A stretch of DNA of 64,000 nucleotides from Lepas anatifera (taxonomy: Eukaryota > Arthropoda > Thecostraca > Lepadidae), in the NCBI GenBank assembly GCA_034440635.1, contig JAOTON010001531.1, positions 372,001-436,000 on the forward strand, in the 5' to 3' direction. The position numbers and the translations under genes were made by a program. Below are positions 34,301 through 47,111 of the stretch, piece by piece. The notes below the pieces were generated by a model. It was not told the origin of the DNA. It did no database searches and saw only the letters and a program-made list of their open reading frames with translations. The stretch's first letter is position 1; each line of letters starts with the position of its first letter.

Positions 34301-37049
34301 TAATGGATAACCAGCCTGACGTGAGACCATGCGTGATCGGATAGCCTTGCGCTCACGGAAGGACCTCGGATGCAGAAACGTGTTTCGTATTTCAAATTTA
34401 TATCTTTTAACGTTTCCTCACTTCGTAGGCCCCGCTCCTGAATGCTTAAGTGTTATTGTACAGTCTGAATAGCCACGCATTAGGCTCTCGCGAGATAACT
34501 GAAAACGCCGTAGGATAGCACCGAGCTGGACGAAATGCATAGCACCGCGGAGTTTCCTCTCACAAAGTATATCCAGAAAGGCCACCCCACTCCGCCTAAC
34601 CAGCATCACTGAGCCGCTTCAACCCAGAGATGATAAATATCACATTGGCTCGAGCCTGTTCCACTTGTGGAGTATTTCGTTCTGCGTGTTGTGCTGTTTG
34701 TCGTTTTTTGCGGCGCCGAGCGGTGCAGCGCCGCGCCTTGTTTCCGGACCGGGCTGATTACAGCGTGTTCCAGTGGTAAAACCAGCCCGCAACGCGTTAT
34801 CCAGTTGTCTAACGCAGCCTTTAAAATTATTTCCCCAGCAAACCTAAATAATTCCTCCACCCTACGGTTATCAGAGACATTATTCAATACTCTCTTTGCT
34901 CCGTTATTGTTTTTGCTGGATGTTTTTGGTTTTCGTTTTTTCTCCCCTTTTTTTGCTTCATGAAGCAGATGCCAGTGAGTGTCATAAAAAACTACAGAGG
35001 TGATTTCGAACCGATCGGATTGACTGGATAGAGCTACCGCACAAAATCGTTCAACATTCTGTTTAAGCGAGAAAAACTGGTCAGATATGCCAGCACGAAA
35101 ACAACGACATTTAATCAGGGAAAGATGAAAAGCCAATAGACTGCTCCGATCGCGCGTTCAAGAACCTGGAGGCGTTGAAACTGGTCCCACGGGAGCTACT
35201 CTGCACGCAGAGCAGCCGGAAATTGGATTTGGAGGCCGCCGGAAGTCTGCAGGGACATGAATGGATTAGAACAGGATGCCTAACTGAATTATGCTGTAAT
35301 CGTGTCTTAGACCCGGAGCTCCTGTCGTAGAATTTACGCTGTGACAACTGGCAAATCTAATTCATCGGAGTCTCCATAGATCCCGGACGAGCTGTAAGTG
35401 AGTCAAACCGACTCAGTCCCGTTGAAGCGGGTGAATTCGACGACACCAACAGCACACTGCACCTGGCGCCAGCTTCCCTGGGCGGCGAGTTCCGGGGCCC
35501 CGGGAACCGGCTCACGCCTGGCGCTCTGTGGGTTAACACACGCCCGAAGTCAGTAAGAGATATGTTGGGACCGGACTGGGAGCCATGTCCAGGCATAACC
35601 TGCCTCCTGTTTACACATTCATCCTAGTTGCATGCAATGACAGACACAGCGAATAGCTTGCACGGCCGTACAGCACAATAGCACACAAATTTGCCATGCA
35701 AAATGGTATATTAAACATTTATAAACAATGTGCAAGGACTCGATAAAGCGAAGAATCGTAAAACGCATCACTCAAACACCGTTTCTTGGCTCCGCAGCAA
35801 GTAAAGTATCTTAAATCGGATGAGCCAGAAAGCCTTATCAGCCTATCAAATCATTTGACTTGTTTATTTTTCTCCTCCCCTTTTTCAAAATTTCAAAAAT
35901 TCCAAGACCACAATGGCATGTCTCGAATTTCAGACAAACAACAATAATAAGCATAACAATAACTTATACAATAACCTAACCTATAATAAGGTGCTGGTTA
36001 GGATCGGATCCTATTCTTCATGTGAGTATATTTTTGAAAGGATATGAAGTTCCTAATACAACTGCAACAAATGCAAAAAAGTGAATACAGCTGTGTCTGT
36101 CATTAAAAAAAACTATTCAGCTTGTTACATCGGAGTTTCACAAATGGGACCCACAAAACCAACACCGTGGAATTCAAAAACCAACAGCGCACAGCGCGCG
36201 GCACGGGGGCGCCAACAGCAAACAAAGCACGTGCAATCATACTGCGCCGTATCCCGAGCGCGCAGTAATTGCCTCCGTGACGAAACCGGCGCAGCTGCCA
36301 CAAAGGAGCTCGGGCTGCGCTGCCGTACCGGTTGCGCCACTGTTGTCGAAACAGAAGGCAGCGGGGCTGGCAACACAATGTCCGGCTATGTACGCGGCGC
36401 TGATGAAAAGCCAAGAAATACATCCATGGAGTTTCTTTCTTACCATCCGGGTAAGGCAAGCCTTGAGGCGAGGGTGAGAGACTCAGTAGTCATAAGCGCT
36501 AGCTTGTCAGCGATATTGTTCCTTGTTCCTTGCTTCTTGTAATGTATAAGGTGAGGTCCGGTTCCCGCCATTCCTGCCCACGAGGTGTGATCCGGCGACG
36601 CCAGATACCTACCCTGACCAGTTGCCGCGCCCTTAAACCCTAGCAATTACATAACATCAGCTTTGACGATCCAAGTCCTACAAGATCAGATTTGTATTCT
36701 CTCTTCTAGCATTAGGACGTTTTCCAAGCATTTCCCTGTCTGGAAAACTTTACCAAGGCGGTGTCTTTCACAGCGCTGATTCTCCTCATTTTGACGGAGA
36801 CGACGTCTGCATTCATACCAAAGCCCCGATGATGAAACGTCTCTCGGCTTATGAAAGACAGCCTAGGCGGAAGAGACGGCTGAGCTCCGCCGTCGAAATC
36901 TGAGCTATTTTGTCACGTGAGATAGTTCAAACGAAACCTGCGGGAAATTGGCATTCGTCGAAAGCGTGAAATTTTGATTAAACGGAGCCGCTTCCGGATG
37001 ATAAGTACAAAATCGGATAATTGATCAACCATTTTGGTCATGAGAGTCA
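34301..37049. other. Non-coding DNA with no recognised genes
   Basis: The minus frame at 34606-35136 (176 codons) opens with TTG and has no recognisable motif. The 153-codon frame at 36081-36542 likewise. An AT-rich stretch with AATAATAAGC-like repeats lies at 35930-36000. Confidence 0.4.
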
Positions 37050-37205
37050 ATACATCGTGAAAAAATGCAACCAATTTTGTCCAGCCTCCATAAACCATCT
37101 GACAAAGACCTCCGCGGGAGAGAAAAAATCGCTTCCGAGAGAAACGGGAACTGAACCCACCAGTGACGCTACACCTGTCCAGGTAGCAAGATACAGACGA
37201 GAATG
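37050..37205 (-). mobile_element. Probable SINE remnant
   Basis: On the minus strand GGTGGGTTCAGTTCCCG is a B-box match, preceded about 35 bp upstream by a tRNA-like CTTGCTACCTGGACAGGTG. The 3' part is not clearly conserved. Confidence 0.35.
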
Positions 37206-38087
37206 AGTCACTGGAACGGAATGCGGACCGCCTGGAAACACAGCGGTTGGCTTCCCTCCACATGGCCGGGACGCCTGCTTGTTTACACACCGATCGGCTG
37301 GATATTACGCCGCCGCTGCCAACGGCTGGTACCACAATGCACGGCGAAAACAGAATGCAAAAGGCTTAACTGGTTGTTGTTGCACGTTCCGATGGTACAG
37401 CGAACAGGTTATCTGAGAGATCAAACATGAACAGGTGGATGCAGGGGGTAAAGGTGAGCAGGCGCTTCCCTCCCGGTCGAGCCTCAGTGTCCACCTGAGA
37501 TGCCCTCGGGACACCCTCTTCTGAGTCATTTATAACTTGATTCCAATCAGTAGAACTGGATCGAGGCTCTCCAACTGGGACTCGCTTCGGAAAAAAAGAT
37601 CTTCGTCATTTCCAAAAAAAGAATTGAAATTAAAACTGCCACGCACCGGCAATTGTGCTCAATTTTTCAGTTAAACACAAAAAGGGGACACCTTGAACAA
37701 CCCAAGTTTTCGCTACACCACACTCGCACTGAAAGGCGCAAAACACAGGCGCGGTACCTGCGATATCGTGGGGCCTCCGCCCGTTTACCTTTGCCGTGCG
37801 TCGCACACTTTCACCGCCCCATAAACGCGAGCGGCTGGTAAAACAGCGCACGCGACATTTGTGCAATAGCAACGTCAAATCTGAAGCGTTGCTCGCTTTA
37901 CTGTCAGCTGCAATAGCTGGCCATTTGGCAGCTGCATTTGTGCGAGTTCTCAGCCATTGCACATTGATGATGGAGAGCTTTTAGTCGACGAGCTGGCAAA
38001 ATACTTTTAAATGCGCACAACTGTCCTTACCGAGCGCTTAGCTTAGCATATTGCATTACCATGACGGCTCAGACGGTGGGCCCGGAA
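37206..38087. other. Non-coding DNA with no recognised genes
   Basis: Nothing supportable. Confidence 0.4.
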
Positions 38088-38300
38088 AACAACAGGCTCC
38101 GTTCCCGGAAGACAAAGGGCCCCCTTCCCCGAAATAAAAAAACCCCCTCCCCAAAAAAAACCCGGAATACAACAACCCCGTTCCCCAAAATACAACGGGC
38201 CACGTTCCCCAAAATACAGCAGACTCCGTTCCCCGGAATACGGCAGGCCCCGTTCCCAGGAATCTAACAGGCCCCGTTGCCCGAAATACGACAGGCCCCT
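38088..38300. repeat. Minisatellite, 24-bp unit, about eight copies
   Basis: GTTCCCCAAAATACAACGGG and variants recur every 24 bp. The unit is eight codons long, so a short FPGI-type peptide repeat appears in one frame, but the frame stops and has no context for a gene. The left-hand copies are more diverged. Confidence 0.85.
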
Positions 38301-41300
38301 TTCATGTGGTTTGGCAGTATTACGTCATCACGACAGGACGGGCACAAGGGTTACAATGCAGCGCATCGGGGAAATGACATTTTTTCAAAGCTCTTAAAAA
38401 ACTCTTTCATTTATTGACTATCGACGACACTTAGGTACTTAAATGGAAATTAAAGCATTTTCATCTTTGAAACTCTTATCCGTTTTGCGCAAACTAGTAA
38501 ATAATTTTCTTTCTCCAAATGTTCTCGAGTTTGCCTAAATAATAGCGGCTTAAGCACTATCAGCTATTGACAGTCCGCATGGATCAGACGCTCTCAGTTC
38601 GATTACTCGAGTTACCATGGCAACGCGCGCAAACAAGATCCTTCAGACCCCAGTCTATACCTTATCAATTCGACGGATAGTTAACATGTCATTCTCGGCT
38701 CTTAATTTAAACGCAAGTATTTTACCGGTTCGCAAGTTTTTTACATTATCGTTTATGTTATTGTAGGTATTTCTCGCAATCTATGATAGCGTGTTTGATT
38801 GAAGATATCCGTAAGATTTGTCGTAACATCCGAGCTTCAGGTACTCAGCGACCGCGCACGGCTTCGTCCCACTCAATCTTATCCTTCCAATTTTTGGAAT
38901 ACACAATAAAATTATCAGAATTGGGTGGTGATAATTTAAATTTACATGGAAGAAGGAACCTAAAATTGCGATCGAAAAACGATAATCTGCTTGTATTTCA
39001 TATTTCATAGCTAATTTTCAGTCCTCGTACATTTATCGTAATCGTAGCCCGTGGTTGTATAAATGTATCTGGACCAGACTTGGTCAAATAAATGCAACAC
39101 TTTGCCTCGAATTCTTTATTTATCTCTTTTTATATTCTCAGCAGTTACCTATAAAATACTCCGCTCGTTGTCAGTTCAATGCTGCTGTTTACCGGATGAA
39201 AGAGGCTTAGTTCGGTTTACATTAGAGTGTGCCAGTGTGCGCCCAAACCTCGTATATTCTAGCTGACTACTTGATATATTCTCCTAAAACTTAGAGGGAA
39301 AAACTCGTGGCGTCATCACCGGATGACCAGATTTGGTAGGAAACTCGGTTCTATTCGTATTTTTAGCACTCCGGAATACAGCTGTCCCTGGTGATCTGTT
39401 TGCCATCTATTCCGACGTTTATGTCATATGGTCTATTTTGAGTCACCCGCCATGCTAGCAACAGCGGAAACAAAAGTCCGCAGGGGCTGGCAACACAAAC
39501 ATCGCCCAAAATACCCCAGACCAAAGCTGAATAACAGGCAAGGGCTGGAACCCCGGAAACCTGGGAAGTCCAGCGGCGTAACAAAGGAGGCAGATCTATA
39601 GTGGAAACATGCAAATATTGCAACTGTTTCAGTGGCAATAAGCGCATGCAGTGACTGGTGGGGCTTGGTCGAACAATTAATCAGGACAGGGGCTGGAGCA
39701 ACTAAGAGAAAAGCTTTACAGTAATCCCCAAAAAAATCAAGAAACTGCACTGCATTTTCCATAGCAAATATTTCACAGAGTTGCTTCGAATAATGCTGTT
39801 CAGGAAAATGAAGCCTCAAATTTTCCGACATGCAACAATATACAAATTGTATCAAAAACATCAGTGAGACTCAGGAAACGTAAAATCATTCCGCATTTCA
39901 TTGGCAAATTTCGATCATCAGAAACACCATTTGACCATAACCTTGGGATATCAACAAATTTGACGGCGTTGCTCAGTAATTATTTCTCAGTAACGGCGCC
40001 ATCACGGCGTCCAACACCAGCTCCGCTCCGCATGGACACGGTCGCAGGCACGCGAGGGCGCGGCACAGCCCGCGGGCGTGGCCGCCACAGCCGCAGGGCA
40101 TAGAGGTCAGCGCCGACAGACGGTGAGACGCCCCTGACGTCATATATTTCATCTCGAGAGAGGGTGGTGGCTGGGCTGAACTGGGTGGCACGTGACGCAC
40201 TGGAACTGAGCCAGGGTTCGAATGGGAAATGTGACGCCGTCTCATAGGCACGGGGACTTGGGGACAGCCTTTCGGAAGAGCATTACAGGAGGGCATGAAA
40301 CATGCAGTATAATCCCTTCCTCCGACTTAATCCAGAAGGCGTTACCATGAGTTACGGCAGCGAATGCACATTTCTCACAGCGTTCTACAAAGTGAGATTG
40401 CCTCTGGTTTCCATGCCACGTGCCAAGACCACCGTCGCAGATGAACAGCGTGAAAACAACCATAAATCAGGCCGTTATACTGGGCCAGCAAAACGGCCGC
40501 CCAGCGCCACTCATCAAGAACTATAGTAAACGAGTCAGGAGCGTTGGCTTTAACCTGGGGCTGCAGCACAGATGGTGGTTTCGCGGAACCGGCACGTGGC
40601 ACGCGATTTATCAACTTCAGCCGGCGAGCCGAAAATTGTACGGATGCGGTCAATTTGCCGGGAGGTTGCTGAATGGTGCGGCTATTGAGAAATTATTAAT
40701 AGCTGGTAAAGTATGAACACACGAAAGTGGGTGGGCAAAGAAAAATCAATCACTAAGAGAAAATCAATCAAAACTAATTACACGTGAAGTGGCTGGAAAC
40801 TCTTTGAGGTCAAATATGAATCAGGCCCCTACATTGTAAACGATGTATCAAACTTGTGTCCAATCTCGGGGAAGGCGCTGCCAGAGAAGATCACCTCAGC
40901 TCGAGGAAATTCTTATACAAGATATTCAAGCGACAGCACCAATACCTCTTCAGGGTCAATGAATACGCATTTGATATGCAGTCATGTAAAAAGTACCGGA
41001 AGTCAAAGGTCAGAACTTCTTCCTTCCTACAAAAATGTTCCTCCACATACATGTCTGAAAGTCTTACAGTCTCCGTCAATGTTGCACGTCCTTTACGCTT
41101 GGTTGCAGAAAAAATCAACACAGGACACTGATGCTTAACAATACCAATAACTTCCCAACAAAGACAAAGACAAAGCCAGAAGTCTTTAGCTAACGACCAA
41201 ACCCAGACATTGTTCTAAAAAGGAATCAGCCGTCGATGTCGCTCTATCGCACAAGTCGAACACATGTCGGTCGATTCTGTGCCTGAGGTGCAAACACCAG

Positions 41301-43260
41301 CGCGAGTGGCGGGTGAGCCGTTACATCTGCCAGAGCCCTCCCCCGCCCCACCTCCATACGTGCAACAACGGTGACACGCGTGTGGGGACCATCGGGGTCG
41401 ATGAAATATTATATAACACAGATGAACTGAACTATTATACAGACGACTATTGAAGACCCTGACACCCTTGTGTACGCGTGAGCTCAGGTCATCGGGATGG
41501 CTGAAGTCGCCTCCGAACCCCCCTCCCCCTTCGCCAGCAAACCGCACGGTCTCTGATTGGTCATACGATGATCTCATGGACAGAACAAGAATATCCTGTG
41601 TTCGCGTTACGAAGTTCACTCGAGCTGCTGGTATCGCGCAGTAGCTCCACGTCTACCACTCCTGTACGTAGCAGCCAACTCCCTTCTTCCAAAACTGGTT
41701 GAAATCACTGATGTTGACGACACATTAATGTTGATACACTAATGTTGACAGTTGGGACACTGCCAGGTGGTATAAATGAGCTAAGGGATACGGCATCATC
41801 TCCTACCAGTGACATGGAGACCACAGGAAAATTCTACAGAGTCATCGCGAGTACACTGGGAGACGTCCACAGAGTGGTTGAGCCTATCATAAACCGCATC
41901 ATCCTCTCCTCTGTGAAGGTCGTTAATTTCACTGGCACCGTTTTAAGCTGACCTTTGGTATGTTCTTTGACTGATCGACTTGGTTACGGCCAGTATAGCC
42001 CCGAGACAAAGGCGAGATGAGATAAGCCTTCTGAAGCTGAAACAGCCCTGGTAACTGTGCAGAGAACAGCTGGACTTTTCACTCCAGTAATCATTAAATA
42101 TGTGAGGTGTAGCCAGATGGAGAGTGAAACACCATTCTGGGAGCGAAAATCTACGTTTTGATTCATTAGCAAACAAGCAATTCATAAGTTTCATGGTCAG
42201 AACAAGCCTAAACTACGAATTTACGAAGTTTGCTCTAGCCTTCCACGTTGTCCGGCCTGGCCCCGCCTCTGCCCCCAGTGACGTCACGCTGGCAAGTGTG
42301 GGAGGATGCAGTTGGCACTGCAGTTGTCTGGGCGGCGGCTCCAAACGGCAGCCGCCGCCCCCGCGGGACCTGTTGTTGGCAGAGGCGGCGCCAGCCACCC
42401 TTCCACCGGGGTGTGAGACATGGCGGATGCAATGGTTGACGTTGCATATATTTTCGCACGATGTCAAGTTTCTGGAACAGAGGTCAAACCAGAGCAGGAC
42501 TATTGACGATTGAGTTTTCCCCGGCCGGAGGAGAAGGCCCAGCTCATCACGTGGCAACGCCTCTGGTTGTTCGCCGCTGCAACAGCAGAGCATTGTTTCT
42601 GCAAGTAAAACATCCGCACCGAAATTGGAGACAAAGTGGGACACAACGGGAATAAAACTGTTCAGCAGAATCAAGCAATCACACACACTATCCGGTATAA
42701 TGACACGGTGAAACCCCCAGGAAGCACTTACTCTACACCCGTCAACAGCAGTTAGTTTAGTTTAACACATCTCTCCACCTCTGAACAGTTCGACGGCTCG
42801 TGTCCACACCCTGCACTGCCATGTGCCCTGGTGGGGTGGTGTTGTGTAGCTCCCCCCTGCACAGTGCACACCGCCGGAAGTGTTGGCATTCTTTGGGTGT
42901 GGCCACACCCCCGGGCCGAGAGAAGAGGAAGTCGTGCATGTTACAGCACGTGTGACGTGTAGACGGCGGAAGCACCTGCGACGGCAATTTTAAGGAGGTG
43001 CTGTAACACCGGGATGGAAATGGACCAGCACCTCCAGCAGACACTGGAACCGTGCTTATTTGGCTGCCAGGATAGAACACGAGGAGTCAGGGCTGGACGG
43101 TCGAAGCAAGTAAAACACAACTGTATCTTAGTTCTGTTGGTAGGCTTATATATACCGCGTGAAGTCACTTCATCGGCCTAACCCCAAATGCTTGAACTCT
43201 TCAATGCGTGAAATTTGCGGTTGAGAATAGCAGAATTCAGTTAAATTCTTCAATAGTGAC
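38301..43260. other. Non-coding DNA with no recognised genes
   Basis: AT-rich to 39900, then mixed. Overlapping open frames at 39433-39861, 40375-40716, 41215-41619 and 42213-42686 compete on both strands, and none has motifs I recognise. No element ends found. Confidence 0.4.
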
Positions 43261-43272
43261 ATCTTCGTGAAT

Positions 43273-43472
43273 TGTATAACAGTGGTTGACAGATATTAAC
43301 ACTTAAATCAACACACAGGCAGATGAACGCGTTTCGACAAAAATTGTCTTCTTCACATCTATGGTAGGAGGGATAAGGGATAAATCCCTTATCCCTCCTA
43401 CCATAGATGCTGAAGAAGACAATTTTTATCGAAACGCGTTCATCTGCCTGCTGTGTTGGTTTAAGTATTAAT
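43273..43472. mobile_element. Foldback element with about 90-bp arms and a 12-bp target duplication
   Basis: The arms meet at 43371-43394 (GGATAAGGGAT, two bases, ATCCCTTATCC) and extend outward through ATCTATGGTAGGAG, GAAGACAATTTTT, CGAAACGCGTT and CATCTGCCTG to TTAAGTATTAAT, with a handful of differences. ATCTTCGTGAAT occurs directly at 43261-43272 and 43473-43484, which marks the insertion. The left side has about 20 extra bases outside the arm. It is non-coding. Confidence 0.8.
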
Positions 43473-43484
43473 ATCTTCGTGAAT

Positions 43485-43988
43485 GTTGGCATACAGAGTA
43501 CCCATATGGCAGGTGGTGTCCATAAATATCCAACGTCCACGGTTCAGGCTTACACTCGTGCAGGCGGGAGACCAAGCCCTTTACCAGGGTCCCGTCCTAG
43601 AGGGGTCGCTCAGCGGGTCGCTGTACCGCTCTGTACCTAGCACAGAACTCCCCTCCAAGACGGGGGGATGGGCAGCCGGCACAGCTGGTGCGGATGAGGA
43701 AGCCAGCGACGCACGCAGGCAGACGCTAACCACAACAAACAGGACAGAAACCAACGGATGCTCACGAGGGGAAGGCTGGTCAATCACAGCGGGGACAGTG
43801 TCGATCACAGCGGGGAGGACAGTATCCATCACAGCGGGGAATTTGCCAGTCGCCGCCGAAAATTAGCCCGCGAGGCATCGCTGTCCGCGAAGGTTGGAGA
43901 CTAATGGCCTGTACGCACATACATACACTGTGTGTAGAAATAAAGCCAGAAGGGGAACCCAATCCCATCCGCTCCTAGTTACGTTTCA
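43485..43988. other. Non-coding DNA with no recognised genes
   Basis: Only a short local repetition is visible at 43785-43845 (GATCACAGCGGGGA and variants, three times). Confidence 0.45.
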
Positions 43989-43996
43989 GACGATAA

Positions 43997-45131
43997 CAGT
44001 GGCGGATCCAGGGGGGCAAAAAGGCATTTTACCCCAAACGGAAAAGCTCGGGGCAAAACTATGTTTTTGCTGCCCCCAAAGCCATCGACCTCCTTTTTTC
44101 CATCAATCAATCAATTTTTATTTCATTTTCCATAGAGACAGGTGAAGAGAAGCAAAGGAGAAGAATAGCAGATAAGAAACATGAGAAAGGCAGCAATAGT
44201 CATACAGTAACGTAAAAGTGAGGTCGGTGAGTATGTTATGAGATCCTGACAAATAAACACAATGCTGGTCAGCAGAAATAACACAAAAACAAAAACGCCG
44301 CAGAAAAGCAAAAAGAAGAAGAAACAATACAAAACAAAGTGAGCGATCAGATAATCCAAAACACGCCCAACAAAAAGAACAAAATGACAAAACTGAACAA
44401 AATGACAAAAACTAACAAATTATAGTTCTAAGTTTGAAGTCGTGGGCCCATATATGCTGTTTAGTTAGTCACAAACGAGGAAAATACCCAAATCACATAA
44501 ATGTGCCGGATAAGAGCAAACAATAGTGGCAGTTAATGAAACAAAAACAAAGCATCAAGCAGGAAACCAAAAGCGCAAAAATAAGACGAAGAGCATAACC
44601 AGGCGAAATGAGCGCAGAGATGACACTAAAAGCGCATTAAGCAAAACGAAAGGACAAATAATAGTGTGCGTTAAGTGGAAAGCACGACAGCAGCGACAAA
44701 AGAAAAACAAGCAATACAAGAGACAAAATGAGCATAGCAGAACGAGATGAGCTACCGTAATATCCCATGGGTGTTAATTTCTCCCAAAGGCCGAGCGGGC
44801 AGGTCCGAGAAAGCGATTGTATTGGGGAAGTCTTGTTCACATCGTGGTTGTCTCCAGTTTACGGGTACTCCTTTTTAGTTTTTAAGTAAAATTTTGGTGC
44901 TTCAACTCTTAACTTTTAAAAGAAACAGTTAAAGTCGGTGTAAATATTGGGCCTTAAAGAGGAAAAAAGTATCTTGAGCCCATACTTTTAACCCTACGAC
45001 GTTTTTTTGCTTTTCGCCTGAAATACCCAAAATTTTCCCGGCAAGTAATATTGTAGTGCATGTTTTCACTGCGTGACGTTTTTTTGTTTTTGGTTTGCCC
45101 CTCCCAAACCGATCGGCTAGATCCGCCACTG
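43997..45131 (+). mobile_element. hAT-like MITE, copy 2, split by an insertion, with perfect 8-bp target duplication
   Basis: The termini are CAGTGGCGGATCCAGG and TAGATCCGCCACTG, giving a 12-bp inverted repeat (CAGTGGCGGATC). GACGATAA flanks it at 43989-43996 and 45132-45139. The outer parts align with copy 1 at 21487-21879 over its full length, but about 766 bp of unrelated AT-rich DNA interrupts it after CGACCTCCTTTTTT. Length without the insertion is close to copy 1. Confidence 0.85.
44101..44866 (-). mobile_element. Probable 5'-truncated LINE inserted in the MITE
   Basis: Absent from MITE copy 1, so it is a later insertion. On the minus strand it ends GAAATAAAAATTGATTGATT-GATGG, an AATAAA signal followed by an (ATTG)n tail, as in many LINE 3' ends. 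The rest is U-rich, 3'-UTR-like and has no reverse-transcriptase motif. The clade cannot be assigned and no clear target duplication is seen. Confidence 0.55.
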
Positions 45132-45171
45132 GACGATAAACAATATAATCGTCAGAGGATAAGTAGAAAGT

Positions 45172-45503
45172 GGGCCTAGTGGCTTCATTAGCTGCATTCA
45201 GATTGGGATAGCATGGGCAAACGTGAGTTCAATCCCCATGGCGGGAGGCTGACATCCGTATCCCGTCTGGCTCTGTGGAAAGGTTTCTCTTACACCCAAG
45301 CCAATGCTCCCTGTAACAGGGTGAAATGCGCCTGTTGAGAGTGCCCTTGGCCCATTGGGGCTCCTGGTCATTTATCGATGAGCTGTTCACTACGTACAGG
45401 ACTTCAGAAAATGGTGAAAATCTGACAGTCCCAGGGCCCATGGCCGTACATACATGGGGTCTTCTACAGATTACCACAGCGGGATTGCCCTGACAAAAAA
45501 AAA
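45172..45503 (+). mobile_element. Probable tRNA-derived SINE with A tail
   Basis: The head GGGCCTAGTGGCTTCATTAG is followed about 40 bp later by GTGAGTTCAATCCCC, a B-box match. A unique body follows and the segment finishes in a run of nine A at about 45494. Its tail differs from the (ATT)n family, so it may be a separate SINE family. No target duplication found. Confidence 0.5.
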
Positions 45504-46923
45504 CAGTTTAGTCTAGATTTTACCAGAAGATATCAAGTCCATAGTCTTTGTTAGCCTTGTCCCCGATAAAAAATATGGGCACTAATGGGTTAATGAAATT
45601 AAATAACACGTATATAGGAAGAAGGCAGGGGACTCAGCGAGCTTAGCCACGAGCAGAAAAAAACGTTCCAGATGTTAATCAGCTCAGACGGAGAGATTTC
45701 GCTTCGTCGCTCAGCCTGAGAACGACATGTGTAGCGCGGGGCCGTGATGCAACGTCTGCGGAGCCCACATGGTGCTGCCGACTCTCACCCGGCAGGGCGG
45801 GGGTTGGCCAGCTACTCTCGGCTACGGGGATCCTCAGCTACGGCTAATAGCTTACGTTTTACGTCTTACAACGCATGTGCTGAAAGCTTCCGGCGCCAAG
45901 CTTCGTTGGAGAGCGAGTTTACAAGATCTGGAAGTCTGCAACAGCGAGGATGACTAAAGAAACTAGAAACGCTCCATCTTAACGAGAAGCTGGAAAAGGT
46001 AACTGGACCTATTGGATGGATCTCCGCCCAAAGCAGCATTTAAGGCATATGTGCTAAGACGCGGAGATGTTCATTTCTATTTTAAAAGCACGCTAGGCGC
46101 CTTGGTCTCGTTACGAAATAATTATGCCAGTTTGATGACGGGTTGGTAACCATCCGAAAACCAGTAACAGTCCATTTTTCCCGTTCCATTGATCAGCCCA
46201 GCCAAAATGCGGGGAAACTAGCACATCAGTCCCATTGCAGCCGCTGATGACGCGACAACGAGGCAAGGAAAGGAAAAATGACACCTGCAACTCACACAAA
46301 CCCAGCTTCGCCGTGGTCCGATCGAAGTCACGACGGCGGCGCCGGCAGCGGCGTTAACAAAAGCTTCGTTACGGGAAGGCCATAACATGACAAACTGGCA
46401 ATACATTTTGTGATAATACGCAGCGCTAACTGCGATGGTTTGATGGCGTCATCAGTTTCAACGCGATTGGACGCGGCGTTAAAAACCCTTCGAAAAGGTG
46501 AGATTCAAACCTGAAACCAGACGATTGTAACGTGATTCCGGCACGCCAAGCAAAGAAAGCTGCGGCAAACTCGTATGGCTACAAATTTAACCATCGGACC
46601 GTCATCTGACCCTGCGATCCCTTCTTGGTTACGCCACTGGCACAGGAGCAGGGAGAGCGTGAGAAAACGCAGGGCGGAAAACGCGCTGCAGCCGACGCCA
46701 CTTGCAAAGGGACCTTGACTTAGTGCGAAACGGTTACCATGAGCGATTGCCGAGACCGGATCTGTTGACGAGGTGAAGACTGGTCTGTCTTCTCGAGTCC
46801 TGAATGTAAAATATACTAAGATCATATATTCTGACACAGATGTAACACATTTAAGCCTCCATTACAAATTCTGGCTTCAGCACTAAGCCAGACCTCGAAT
46901 GACTACACTATGACTGAGGTCTG
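45504..46923. other. Non-coding DNA with no recognised genes
   Basis: Nothing supportable. Short frames at 45744-45957 and 46505-46837 carry no recognisable motif. Confidence 0.4.
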
Positions 46924-47111
46924 GCTGCTTGGGCGCCGAACGGGGGGGGACGTGTCCCCCCTGTTGACCAGTCATGGGAGACATCCCCCAAAAATTTTGG
47001 GTCAATGGTCATTAATGTTGTCAGGTACCACAATATGCTCAAAATTCACCTGCCCCGGTCAGCACCAGCCCGGGTCCGTCCCCCCTGCGAAAATTCCGTG
47101 GCGGCGCCCCT
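46924..47111 (-). mobile_element. MITE with GGGGCGCC ends and 5-bp target duplication, copy B
   Basis: Inverted relative to copy A at 28684. Read on the minus strand it starts AGGGGCGCCGCCACGGAATT and ends CGGCGCCCAAGCAGC, 188 bp. GTCTG flanks it exactly (46919-46923 and 47112-47116). Shared interior phrases include GACCCGGGCTGGTGCTGACC and GTACCTGAC. Confidence 0.8.

Noticed and set aside
34606..35136. 176-codon minus-strand frame
   Set aside because: Opens with TTG, has no recognised motif, and competing frames overlap it.
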